64,000 nucleotides of DNA. Source: Micavibrio sp. UBA6145. GTDB lineage: Bacteria > Pseudomonadota > Alphaproteobacteria > Micavibrionales > UBA1664. Shown here one piece after another: positions 36,543 to 45,315 of this stretch (its first letter is position 1; every line of letters starts with the position of its first letter). The position numbers and the translations under genes are program-made. The notes under the pieces are model-generated. The model had not been told where the DNA came from, ran no database searches, and saw nothing but the letters and a program-made list of their open reading frames with translations. Location: NCBI GenBank assembly GCA_002423205.1, contig DIUZ01000026.1, forward strand, positions 310,001 to 374,000. The letters run 5' to 3'.

Positions 36543-37438
36543 GTGCGCGGCCCGTTATTGGCGCGCATGCGCTTCGCTGTTTCGCGGATATTGATACGCG
36601 TATACGCCTCGACCTTTTTAAGTTGTTGAGTGTCTTTAAGGTTGATCAGGGCGTCATAGCTCAGGCCGCATAACAGATACTGGCCCAGCGTGATGCTGCG
36701 CTCGACAAAGAAACCACGCGCGACATAGGCCTGATGCGTCGGTGCATATTTGTCTTCAACGCGGCGCATTTCATCCCACAGAATATCGCCGTCCTGAATT
36801 GGCCGTGACAGATGCGCAATTCCCATCACATCGCCCTCACGCACAAGCTTAGACACATGGTCGTACTCAGACCGCGGCAATACCCCTTGCAATGTTCTCA
36901 GGCGCGTCTGCATGTCCTGCGTCAGTGAAAAGTGGCTGCTGGGGTGAATATGCGCGCCTGTCTTGGCCCAGTTAAACGCCCCCATCATGTCCGATGCATT
37001 GAAACCCATGGTTTCAAAATCAATGCATATGCCCATGATCGCACGCAGGGCGAACATGTGACGCCCGGTGGTGCGGTCGCCCCGTTCATTCACGACATGC
37101 CCGGCACCCACACTGCGGCCAGAAAAATTCAACGTGTACATATCGGAAAAACCGTCACCGCTATACTGGACTTCGAATCGGTCTTCACGGGTTTTCTCGG
37201 TAAAAATAATATCTGATTTTATAATATGCGGTAGACCCGCCGTCGCGCGGCTCAGGAAGACATTTTTGCTGATTCCGGCTGCGCGCAAAAACGCATCCCG
37301 GCACCGCTCAGTTTTTTCTTCTTCTGTTTCCTGGAAAAAACCACTCGATTGTATGTGTCCAGTCGCACGTTGCTTGAGCCGCGTCCACAGGCCCACCAGT
37401 GATGTGGGTTCGAAATCATTGCCGTCGTCCATGGTCAT
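36539..37438 (-). CDS. Tandem paralogue family, copy 2
   Basis: The protein has 299 residues from the ATG at 37438, chosen because it forms an ATGA with the stop of copy 3; an ATG 15 bases earlier is possible. Family landmarks: CRDAFLRAAGIS near residue 45, GDRTTGRHMFALRA near 135, GAFNWAKTGAHI near 165 and ITLGQYLLCG near 260. It is closest to copy 1 in the centre and C-terminus. Function unknown. Confidence 0.7.
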   Translation of the reverse strand: MTMDDGNDFEPTSLVGLWTRLKQRATGHIQSSGFFQETEEEKTERCRDAFLRAAGISKNVFLSRATAGLPHIIKSDIIFTEKTREDRFEVQYSGDGFSDMYTLNFSGRSVGAGHVVNERGDRTTGRHMFALRAIMGICIDFETMGFNASDMMGAFNWAKTGAHIHPSSHFSLTQDMQTRLRTLQGVLPRSEYDHVSKLVREGDVMGIAHLSRPIQDGDILWDEMRRVEDKYAPTHQAYVARGFFVERSITLGQYLLCGLSYDALINLKDTQQLKKVEAYTRINIRETAKRMRANNGPRT

Positions 37439-38391
37439 CGCATCACCAGCCATGGCTTGACCGGACGCTTCGTAATGGATCGTGGATATTTCTCGCGATT
37501 GATCGCGGCGCGATCACGTATAGGCACGCCTGTAAATCTTTCCAGACGGCTCATCTGTGCAGGGTCACGCAGGTTGAAATAGATTTCATAGCGCAGTCCC
37601 AGCAGCAAAAACTGACCCAGAGTCATGTTGTCGCCTTTTACAATTTTTCGGTCACGATAAAAAGAATATGGTTTGGCCATACTAATTTCATGTTGATGCA
37701 CGTGTTCCCATACCGGGGCGATATCAGGAAGAATCTTGTTCAGCTCTGCAATTTTTCGCAGATCAGTGCGTTTCGCGAGCATCACAAGCTCGGCTACGTT
37801 GCTGTAGGTCTCCGGATCAAGAAAATCGACAATGGCGTTCAGCCTGCGCTGCAATCTGTAGGAAGTATTCGGAACATCATGGGGCTTTATGTAAGCGCCC
37901 GCTCGCGCCCATGTATAACCACCCAGTTCAAGGGATGCGGAGGCGTTAACACGGGAAAGGCCAAAATAAAGCGCAGAGACGACATGCTGTGCAAACATGC
38001 GTTTACCGACGCCGCGTTTGGCGCCAGTGTTCTTCACCGTACCGCCTTCAAAATCCATGTCTTTGAAATTGATGGAGTAATCGCCTCGGTATCCAAGGCC
38101 TTTATACGCTACCGTGAAAAATGTTGCACTTTCGTCTTCGTAACGAATGTTGCTTTTGTGAGGGTGTGGCAACCCCTGCATGGCCATCTTCAAAAATGCT
38201 TTCGGCGTTATGCCCGCGGCTTCGATGAAATCATTGCGACATTTTTGTGCCAGCGATTTTTCCAGCGCGCGTTGCTCGCGTATAAAACGACGTCGTCTTT
38301 CGAGTTCATTGGTCGGCCCGGTGATGAGCGTACGGCATGCATCTGCTGCCCGCGCTACCGTATCCCTGATGACAAAATCCAGTGGCGGCAT
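37435..38391 (-). CDS. Tandem paralogue family, copy 3
   Basis: The protein has 318 residues from the ATG at 38391, two bases after the stop of copy 4; a start at 38457 would overlap copy 4 by 64 bases. Landmarks: CRNDFIEAAGIT near residue 60, GVGKRMFAQHVV near 165, GGYTWARAGAYI near 195 and MTLGQFLLLG near 275. The N-terminal 55 residues are extended relative to copy 1 and rich in Arg. Function unknown. Confidence 0.7.
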   Translation of the reverse strand: MPPLDFVIRDTVARAADACRTLITGPTNELERRRRFIREQRALEKSLAQKCRNDFIEAAGITPKAFLKMAMQGLPHPHKSNIRYEDESATFFTVAYKGLGYRGDYSINFKDMDFEGGTVKNTGAKRGVGKRMFAQHVVSALYFGLSRVNASASLELGGYTWARAGAYIKPHDVPNTSYRLQRRLNAIVDFLDPETYSNVAELVMLAKRTDLRKIAELNKILPDIAPVWEHVHQHEISMAKPYSFYRDRKIVKGDNMTLGQFLLLGLRYEIYFNLRDPAQMSRLERFTGVPIRDRAAINREKYPRSITKRPVKPWLVMR

Positions 38392-38393
38392 GC

Positions 38394-39290
38394 CTACACC
38401 ATCACCGGACGAAGTTGCAGCGCAGGTGTTGCCGTCTGTTGCGGGCGTCCGCCCCATCCGGCGGCCATCGTGCGGATCGGCGTGTTGGTATACTGTTCCA
38501 CCAGTCGCATTTGTGCGGCGTCATTCAGGTCGACATGGGCGCGGTAATACATGCCGAACATCAGATACTGGCCCAGTGTCATGCTGTTGTCTTTGACATG
38601 GCCGCGCCTGCGATAGGATTTGAACTCTATCGGGTATTGCTCTTCGCGGTGACGCGCCGTATTCCAAATGGCGGCAATGCCGCCCAGTTTCGTATCAAGC
38701 CGCGTCAGCGCATTCAGGTCGCCGTCGCGTTGAAGCTGGATCAGGTCAGCCACGCGTTCATATGTCTGGTCGTCCAGCCGGTCGCGGATCAGGTCAAGGC
38801 GTTCACGCAGCATGACGCTGACATCGTATCTGTCGCCCTCATGCATTTTGACACCTGCGCGCGCCCACACAAAACCGCCCATCATCATCCCGGCATTCAG
38901 GTCCAGTTGCTCGAGGCCTAGATAAATCCCCGCCGCCAGGCGACGCGCGAAGATGTGGCGTCCAATGCCCTGACCCGATTCATGGCTGGTCAGCATGCCC
39001 TCAAGGATGTGGCCTTGCGCAAAATCGATCGAAAACTTTTCGCTGAACACCTTGGATTTGTAAGAAATCTGGAACGCGCCGTTCGCAAGTTGGCGCATCT
39101 TGGTATGGGTGACATCCATGCCGGAGGTCAGGAGGTTCATGAATTTTTCGGCGTCGACCCCCGCGGCTTTCGCAAAGCTTTGTTTGCAGCTCATCGCCGT
39201 TTTTTCGGCCCGACGGGTCAGGCCCAGCACGCGTGCGGCACCCTGCCACAAGGCATGCAAAGGGCGGACAAGGGTGGGGGCCGGGTTCAT
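38394..39290 (-). CDS. Tandem paralogue family, copy 4 (first in operon)
   Basis: The protein has 298 residues. Landmarks: CKQSFAKAAGVD near residue 34, GQGIGRHIFARRLAAG near 110 (the most GNAT-like version), GGFVWARAGVKMH near 140 and MTLGQYLMFG near 245. First of four coupled genes; a 62-base gap separates it from the gene at 39353-40024 on the same strand. No signal peptide. Function unknown. Confidence 0.7.
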   Translation of the reverse strand: MNPAPTLVRPLHALWQGAARVLGLTRRAEKTAMSCKQSFAKAAGVDAEKFMNLLTSGMDVTHTKMRQLANGAFQISYKSKVFSEKFSIDFAQGHILEGMLTSHESGQGIGRHIFARRLAAGIYLGLEQLDLNAGMMMGGFVWARAGVKMHEGDRYDVSVMLRERLDLIRDRLDDQTYERVADLIQLQRDGDLNALTRLDTKLGGIAAIWNTARHREEQYPIEFKSYRRRGHVKDNSMTLGQYLMFGMYYRAHVDLNDAAQMRLVEQYTNTPIRTMAAGWGGRPQQTATPALQLRPVMV

Positions 39291-39352
39291 GGCAATGTAA
39301 TTACCATAAAACAGAAAGAATATTCAAGCTTTTCAATGATTCAGACTGAAAA

Positions 39353-40024
39353 TCAGTGCCTTGTCGGCTTGCCCTTGGCAAACAGGCTGAAATGCACCAC
39401 TTCCGCGCCAATCTGCGGACGGGTCAGTTCATACGGCAGGGGGATCTGGTCGGGCACGGCGCGGGCCGGGACCTTGTCGGCTTTTTTCCGGCGGCCTTTG
39501 AGTTTTTCAACAAAACGGTCGGCCAGATCGGCATGCGATTCCGATTGGTAATACAGGCTTTTGACCGCGTGGCACATATCCGGGCAGTCGCTGGTTTCTT
39601 CCAGCGCGTCGCGCAGCTCAATGAAAATCGACGTCATGATGCGCAGGCGGTCCGGGATAGATTCAATCGTCGCGCGGTCCATGATCGGGTCTGGCGTCAT
39701 CTCGTGGCATACGGAATCCAGCCATAAACGGCCAACGCTCAGCAAATTGTCTTCGCACACCACGATCAGCTCACGCAGGACCGGGCCCATGTAACCGTCT
39801 TTCAGCGCGATCGGAAAATCGCGCACGACAACAAGACCGCACAGCGACAGCGAGATCAGCGCAAGGTCCGGCGTCTGGCCCGAAATGGAATCATGCACGG
39901 CAATCTGCGCCGGCTGGCCATAGGCCTTGCCCTGCAGCAGGTCGTCGAGCTTCAGCGCAGCTTCGGTTTGCATGTAAAGCTGCGCCAGGTCCTGTTCGGA
40001 CAAACGGTTTTGGGTCTGGGTCAT
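39353..40024 (-). CDS. Unknown cytoplasmic protein
   Basis: The protein has 223 residues with no signal peptide, a predominantly helical pattern and a basic segment near residue 175 (KLKGRRKKADK). It contains five cysteines. It is not recognisably related to the four paralogues downstream, but lies on the same strand 62 bases before them and may be transcribed with them. Confidence 0.6.
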   Translation of the reverse strand: MTQTQNRLSEQDLAQLYMQTEAALKLDDLLQGKAYGQPAQIAVHDSISGQTPDLALISLSLCGLVVVRDFPIALKDGYMGPVLRELIVVCEDNLLSVGRLWLDSVCHEMTPDPIMDRATIESIPDRLRIMTSIFIELRDALEETSDCPDMCHAVKSLYYQSESHADLADRFVEKLKGRRKKADKVPARAVPDQIPLPYELTRPQIGAEVVHFSLFAKGKPTRH

Positions 40025-40137
40025 GAAAATGGCTGAAAAGAGGGAAAGAATCGTTACTTGAGATGATTCTATCAGATTTGCAGCCGGTGGATAATGGTCT
40101 ATAAGAGATTGTTAGCATTATGAATTAGGGGATCTGG

Positions 40138-41211
40138 ATGCTGGACAGTAAACAATGTAAATTAGATTATGAAGCTAAGTTGCCGCTCTATGAAATCATG
40201 GGAAACAAATTTAAAGAGCTTTTAGAAGAGCTTCTTAAAAATGAAGATATAAAAAGCGCGAGTGTCACAAAACGCATTAAGACACCAAAGAGTTTTTTAG
40301 AAAAAATCACGAGATCAGATAAAAATTACAAAGACCCGCTTAATGAGGTTACGGACCTTTGTGGATTGCGGATCACGGTTCGTACACTAAGCGATGTTAA
40401 AAATGTAGGCGAGCTACTTAAAAAAGAATTTATTCTCGATGTAGAAAATTCAATCAGCAAACTAGATGAAATGAAAGCTGATCAGTTTGGCTATTTGTCT
40501 GAGCACTATGTTGTTGAATTAAAAACAGCGCGTGGAAAACTCCCTGAGTGGAAAAATTTTAAAAAATTAAAGGCAGAAATTCAGGTTCGTACCTTTTTGC
40601 AACATGCATGGGCAGAGGTGCAACACTCACTGGACTATAAGAACACGCAAGACATTCCTAAAGAACTACGCAGAAAACTATTTCGGCTAAGCGCCCTTTT
40701 TGAACTTGCTGACGAAGAGTTAAACCAGATAAGCGACGATGCTTATAAATTATTCAAGCACTATGAGAAGAATATTCAAAGCAACATTAAGAGCGTAGAA
40801 ATTAATGCCGACTCTTTTAAAGCTTATATCGAGAAATCAAAGTCTCTACACCGCTGGGCTAAAAAAATTAAAAATCTTGGAATAGAAATGCGTGATAGCG
40901 AGACATTTTCGATCACTATTAGTTTGGCTCAAACCGCAGGAATCACCAATTTTGAACAGATAGAAAATTTACTGAAGGAGTCCGAGGGTTGGGGAATGTC
41001 ATATATTAAAGAAATATATGATAGTTTTCACAAAGCTAAAGGCTCGGCGCAGGCGGGATGTACCCCTCAAGGAATTATTACTTTCCTACTGACGGCAAGA
41101 TATCCCGAACAGCTTACATTGGAACTGCTGAAAAAAGCAGGTTGGACAAACGCGAAGTACGCGGTCGAAGCCGCTAAAAAGTTTGGACCACTAAATAAGA
41201 TGAAGAAATAA
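40138..41211 (+). CDS. RelA/SpoT-domain (p)ppGpp synthetase-like protein
   Basis: The protein has 357 residues. The synthetase domain fills residues 20-210 and keeps its landmarks: DLCGLRI (73-79), GYLSEH (118-123), EIQVRT (147-152) and QHAWAEVQH (155-163). The hydrolase, TGS and ACT domains of long RSH enzymes are missing. Residues 215-357 are a helical C-terminal part I do not recognise, which could be a regulatory or antitoxin-like module as in CapRel/toxSAS proteins. The gene is far more AT-rich than its neighbours, which suggests acquisition. Confidence 0.85.
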   Translation: MLDSKQCKLDYEAKLPLYEIMGNKFKELLEELLKNEDIKSASVTKRIKTPKSFLEKITRSDKNYKDPLNEVTDLCGLRITVRTLSDVKNVGELLKKEFILDVENSISKLDEMKADQFGYLSEHYVVELKTARGKLPEWKNFKKLKAEIQVRTFLQHAWAEVQHSLDYKNTQDIPKELRRKLFRLSALFELADEELNQISDDAYKLFKHYEKNIQSNIKSVEINADSFKAYIEKSKSLHRWAKKIKNLGIEMRDSETFSITISLAQTAGITNFEQIENLLKESEGWGMSYIKEIYDSFHKAKGSAQAGCTPQGIITFLLTARYPEQLTLELLKKAGWTNAKYAVEAAKKFGPLNKMKK

Positions 41212-41213
41212 TT

Positions 41214-42725
41214 ATGGTCGCATCCGTTCAGACCGTGGCGTTTTCAGGTATCGACGTTCTGCCGATCGAGGTGCAGGTGCAGATTGCATCGGGCCTTCCG
41301 GCCTTCACCATTGTCGGCCTGCCCGACAAGGCGGTGGGTGAATCGCGCGAACGTGTGCGCTCGGCCCTGCACGCCATGGGCCTGTCGCTGCCGCCCAAAC
41401 GCATCACCGTCAATCTCGCGCCCGCCGATGTCATGAAGGAAGGATCGCATTACGATCTGCCCATCGCGCTCGCCACACTCGCGGCCATGGGCATTCTGCC
41501 GAAAGAAGAAATCAGCCATTACTGCGTGCTCGGTGAACTTGGATTAGATGCCGGCATCCGCGCCGTGTCCGGCGTGCTGCCCGCGGCCATCCATGCATCC
41601 GCCAAAGAAATCTCGCTGATCTGTCCCGCCGCATGCGGACCCGAAGCGGCATGGGCCGGCGGTCTCGACATTCTTGCGCCGAATGACCTGTTGCAACTCA
41701 TCAACCATTTCAAAGGCACGCAAGTTTTAAGCGCGCCGCAACCGCGCCTTGCCGACAACGATAATATCGGCGGCCCCTGCCTGTCCGATATCCGTGGACA
41801 GGAAAGCGCGAAACGCGCGCTCGAAATCGCCGCCGCCGGTGGTCATAACCTGTTGATGATGGGCCCGCCCGGCTCCGGCAAATCCATGCTGGCGCAGCGT
41901 CTGGCCACCATCCTGCCGCCGCTCTCGCCGCGCGAGGCGCTGGAAATTTCCATGATCCACTCGCTCGCCGGTAACCTGCCGGAGGGCGGCATGGTCCGTC
42001 AGCGTCCCTACCGCGACCCGCACCATTCGGCGTCACTGCCCGCATTGGTCGGCGGCGGCGCGCGGGCCAAGCCCGGTGAAATCTCGCTCGCCCATCACGG
42101 CGTATTATTCCTGGATGAGCTGCCGGAATTCGCACGCGGCTCACTTGAATCTTTGCGCCAGCCGCTTGAAACCGGCACCGCCGTCATCGCGCGCGTGAAC
42201 GCACACGCGACATGGCCCGCACGCTTTCAACTGGTCGCCGCCATGAACCCGTGCCGCTGCGGTTATCTTGGCGACCCGGGCCAGGAATGCACCAAGGCAC
42301 CGCGCTGCGCGTCCGATTATCAGGGCAAACTCTCCGGCCCGCTGCTCGACCGTATCGACATGCATATAGAAGTCCCGGCCGTCTCGCTTGCCGACCTCAA
42401 CGCGCCCAAGACGGGTGAGACCTCATCATCCGTCGCCGCCCGCGTCGCCCATGCGCGCCAGATGCAACAGGCGCGCTATAACGGCGATCACATCAACGCC
42501 AATGTACCGGTGGCCCAATTGGAAACCATCGCGCCGCTCAGCACCGAGGCAAAGGCATTGGTCGATCAGGCCGCTGCGACCATGAACATGTCGGCACGTG
42601 GTTATCACCGCACCCTGCGCGTGGCGCGCACCATCGCTGACCTCGACGGCGGGGCGGAGACCATTTCCCGCGCCCATCTGGCCGAAGCCTTTACATATCG
42701 ACCCCATAAATACCTGAATACATAG
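41214..42725 (+). CDS. comM: YifB/ComM family Mg-chelatase-like AAA+ ATPase
   Basis: The protein has 503 residues. The N-terminal Lon-protease-like fold (1-170) opens with the family's VEVQIASGLPAFTIVGLPD pattern (residues 20-38). Walker A is GPPGSGKS near 220 and Walker B (LFLDELPEF) near 300; a Cys cluster (CRCGYLG, CTKAPRC) follows near 345. ComM is a helicase promoting branch migration during integration of transformed DNA. It starts 2 bases after the alarmone-synthetase gene, perhaps by insertion of the latter. Confidence 0.93.
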   Translation: MVASVQTVAFSGIDVLPIEVQVQIASGLPAFTIVGLPDKAVGESRERVRSALHAMGLSLPPKRITVNLAPADVMKEGSHYDLPIALATLAAMGILPKEEISHYCVLGELGLDAGIRAVSGVLPAAIHASAKEISLICPAACGPEAAWAGGLDILAPNDLLQLINHFKGTQVLSAPQPRLADNDNIGGPCLSDIRGQESAKRALEIAAAGGHNLLMMGPPGSGKSMLAQRLATILPPLSPREALEISMIHSLAGNLPEGGMVRQRPYRDPHHSASLPALVGGGARAKPGEISLAHHGVLFLDELPEFARGSLESLRQPLETGTAVIARVNAHATWPARFQLVAAMNPCRCGYLGDPGQECTKAPRCASDYQGKLSGPLLDRIDMHIEVPAVSLADLNAPKTGETSSSVAARVAHARQMQQARYNGDHINANVPVAQLETIAPLSTEAKALVDQAAATMNMSARGYHRTLRVARTIADLDGGAETISRAHLAEAFTYRPHKYLNT

Positions 42726-42776
42726 ATTCTTTTCGCGTTGATTTGAAACCACCCGCGATTCAGCTATATTAAGGGT

Positions 42777-43304
42777 ATGAACACGGCTGTCTTAACCCGT
42801 CGCATTGACCCGAACCTGCCTTTGGCAGATGCCAGCGCTTTGCTGATGGCCGCTGACGCCATTGCGACTGCGCGCGCACCTGTTGCCGCCAAGTCGAATT
42901 CCCGTCATGCCCGCCGTTTCAAACGCACCCCCGAAGGCAACGCGCACGGCGCGACCACCATGTTCCGCCGCCGTCTGGCCCCGTCCTTCACCCTGGCCCG
43001 CCAGCCGGTGATGCGCCGTACCAACATGGCGTCCAGCCTGTTGATGGCCGGCCCCGACAAAGCCGTCGGCAAACTGGTCCCGCAGGTGTCGGTCCTGACC
43101 ATGTCGAAAATGCGCGCCCGCGCCGAGATGGTGCGCATCGCTGCCCAGCGCAAGGCTCAGCAAATCCGCGGCACATTGCGCCAGCGTTTTGTTGCCAACG
43201 CGTATGATTGGAACACCGACCACCGCCGCGATCTGTCGCGCCTGCAGGTGGCCGAAGGACGCTTTGCCTCCGCGCGCGGTCCCCGTCCTGATCTCGCATT
43301 CTAA
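42777..43304 (+). CDS. Small basic protein of unknown function
   Basis: The protein has 175 residues, strongly rich in Arg and Ala, without a signal peptide or membrane segment. Frequent ATM and RR pairs suggest nucleic-acid or membrane contact, but no domain is recognised. Convergent with pyk. Confidence 0.5.
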   Translation: MNTAVLTRRIDPNLPLADASALLMAADAIATARAPVAAKSNSRHARRFKRTPEGNAHGATTMFRRRLAPSFTLARQPVMRRTNMASSLLMAGPDKAVGKLVPQVSVLTMSKMRARAEMVRIAAQRKAQQIRGTLRQRFVANAYDWNTDHRRDLSRLQVAEGRFASARGPRPDLAF

Positions 43305-43319
43305 AATCTGAAAAATTTA

Positions 43320-43359
43320 TTAGTCGACCCCAACGGCGCGAAGCGCCGTTAGTCGACCC
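43320..43359. repeat. Direct repeats flanking a palindrome at the pyk 3' end
   Basis: TTAGTCGACCC occurs at 43320-43330 and 43349-43359 on either side of the hairpin AACGGCGC-gaa-GCGCCGTT. The second copy contains the last codons and stop of pyk, so the first looks like a duplicated gene end. The hairpin may act as a weak terminator. Confidence 0.5.
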
Positions 43360-44788
43360 AAGCGATGCGTAGCACGTTTGTGCTACCAGGCGTTCCAAAC
43401 GGCACGCCTGCGGTAATCACCAGGCGCTGGCCCTTTTTGGCCAGCCCTTGCGCCGCCGCGATCTCGATCGCGCGTGCGACCATGTCATCAAAATCAATGA
43501 CATTGGCATGGTGCACCGGGTGCACGCCGTATGACAGCGCCATGCGCCGTGCGGTGGCGGCATCGGGCGTCAGGCACAAAATCGGCACGACCGGGCGCTG
43601 GCGCGCCGCGCGCCGCGCGGTAAAGCCGGACATGGTGAATGTCACGATGGCGGCGGCTTTCAGATCCTTGGCAATATAATGCGCCGACGCCGAAATCGCG
43701 TCCGACACATCGTCGCCGCTGACATCCGGGTGCTCGGCGTCCATGATCGGGCGGTAGAGCGGATCAGATTCCACGGATTGCGCGATACGGTCCATCATCT
43801 CGACGGCCGCGATGGGATAATCACCCGACGCCGTTTCCGCCGACAGCATGATCGCATCCGTACCGTCATAAATGGCCGTGGCCACGTCCGATGCTTCGGC
43901 GCGGGTTGGTGTTGCCGCCGTAATCATGGATTCCAGCATCTGCGTCGCCACGATCACGGGCTTGCCCATGCTGCGCACTTTACGGACGATGCGTTTTTGT
44001 TCGGGCGGCACGCGCTCCGGCGGAATTTCAACACCAAGGTCGCCGCGTGCAACCATGACGGCGTCGGTCAGTTCGATGATTCCGTCGAGACGCTCAAGCG
44101 CAGACGGCTTCTCAAGCTTGGCGATGATCTTCGCATGACCACCAGACAGTTTTTTGGCCTCGGCAATGTCTTCAGGGCGCTGGACAAAGCTCTGCGCGAT
44201 CCAGTCCGCGCCCATATCCATGGCGGCCGCAAGATCAATGCGGTCTTTGTCGGTCAGCGCGGGAATCGGCAAAATCATATTGGGGACGTTCACGCCCTTG
44301 TTGTCGGACAGGCGTGTACCCGTGATCACTTCGACGATCAGGCGGTCCTTGTGCTTTTCACGCACGTTCAACTGCACCTTGCCGTCATCGACCAGAAGTT
44401 TCATGCCGGGTTCGGCCACGGCAATGATTTCCGGGTGGGGCAGGCAGACGCGGTTTTCATCACCCGGTGTGGTGTCCAGATCCATGGTGAACACCATGCC
44501 GGCGCGCAGGTCGATAGCCTTGTTCGCAAACTTGCCCACGCGCAGTTTCGGACCCTGCAGGTCGGCGATGATGCCGATGGGGTAGCCGATATCGGCCTCC
44601 AGTTCCCGGATGATCTTCAGGCGCTGCTGGTGGTCGGCATGGGTGCCGTGGCTGAAATTGAGGCGGAAGACATCGGCCCCGGCATGGAACAGCTTGGTGA
44701 TCATCTCAGGGGATGAACTGGCAGGGCCAAGCGTGGCGACGATTCGGGTGCGGCGTTTGCGGGGGAGGCTGAGGATGGATGATGTCAT
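43349..44788 (-). CDS. pyk: Pyruvate kinase
   Basis: The protein has 479 residues from the Met at 44788 (a start at 44821 would add 11 atypical residues). Signature segments: RTRIVATLGPAS near residue 11, RLNFSHG near 40, MVARGDLGVE with the catalytic Lys-containing KLEKPSAL before it, and MLSAETASGDYP near 325. It makes ATP and pyruvate from PEP and ADP in glycolysis. No fructose-bisphosphate or AMP module is recognisable beyond the usual C-domain. Confidence 0.95.
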   Translation of the reverse strand: MTSSILSLPRKRRTRIVATLGPASSSPEMITKLFHAGADVFRLNFSHGTHADHQQRLKIIRELEADIGYPIGIIADLQGPKLRVGKFANKAIDLRAGMVFTMDLDTTPGDENRVCLPHPEIIAVAEPGMKLLVDDGKVQLNVREKHKDRLIVEVITGTRLSDNKGVNVPNMILPIPALTDKDRIDLAAAMDMGADWIAQSFVQRPEDIAEAKKLSGGHAKIIAKLEKPSALERLDGIIELTDAVMVARGDLGVEIPPERVPPEQKRIVRKVRSMGKPVIVATQMLESMITAATPTRAEASDVATAIYDGTDAIMLSAETASGDYPIAAVEMMDRIAQSVESDPLYRPIMDAEHPDVSGDDVSDAISASAHYIAKDLKAAAIVTFTMSGFTARRAARQRPVVPILCLTPDAATARRMALSYGVHPVHHANVIDFDDMVARAIEIAAAQGLAKKGQRLVITAGVPFGTPGSTNVLRIAWVD

Positions 44789-45040
44789 CCAGCCAATATA
44801 TATGAATCGTACATCCGACATAGAGTGCAGCTTGGAAGCCGCAGAAAACCTGCCTTTGCACCAACTAATAGACGTGAACGACTCACTTTGAACGACGCAG
44901 CCACTAAATGTGGTGTTTTAAATCCTGATTCGAACCGGGGTCAGCCTTTGAATCAAAACGCAACAGGAACCATGTCTCATTTTGCAGGCTGGATTTGACC
45001 TTGTTTGTTTCCTTAATGCGTATCGGCCTGTCTATAAGGC

Positions 45041-45129
45041 CGTGGATAATCCAATGGCTTCGCATGCAAGTGCATGGAAAATAATGATTTGGGTTTTCGG
45101 ATAGCAAAAGGGGATGAATTTTATCCACG
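45041..45129. promoter_or_regulatory. Inverted pair of DnaA-box-like sites before nrdA
   Basis: CGTGGATAA at 45041-45049 and TTATCCACG at 45121-45129 are exact inverted copies, differing from the DnaA box TTATCCACA at the last base. DnaA controls nrdAB in E. coli, so a comparable role is plausible. Confidence 0.45.
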
Positions 45130-45260
45130 TTAGGAATAGTTACCTATACATTTCTCTTTCATCAACCACATCATCTAGTATCATTAGACCTGTTGAGACA
45201 CTAATGGTTGTGGCTTCCTGCCAAAACCACCAAAGTTGCCAAAAAACCGCCATAATTCAA

Positions 45261-45283
45261 GGACCGCCGGTTAAAAGCGGTCC
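45261..45283 (+). promoter_or_regulatory. Leader hairpin of nrdA
   Basis: GGACCGC and GCGGTCC form a perfect 7-base stem around a 9-base loop, 32 bases before the nrdA start and just before its GGGGGAG ribosome site. It has no T-run, so it would act on translation or mRNA stability if at all. Confidence 0.4.
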
Positions 45284-45315
45284 AAACAGACGCCTCCAGG
45301 GGGAGATTTAAATAC

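Larger units (their letters stand above)
44789..45315. other. Regulatory gap between pyk and nrdA
   Basis: This stretch of about 530 bases holds no credible gene. It contains two inverted DnaA-box-like nonamers and a leader hairpin, described separately, and is more AT-rich than the genes around it. It should contain the divergent pyk and nrdA promoters. Confidence 0.6.

Noticed and set aside
40080..40095. DnaA-box-like GTGGATAAT before the alarmone synthetase gene
   Set aside because: Single imperfect site; likely chance.
44920..44950. tRNA T-arm-like GGTTCGAATC on the minus strand before pyk
   Set aside because: The flanking bases do not pair as a T-stem, and no acceptor, D- or anticodon arm can be drawn around it.
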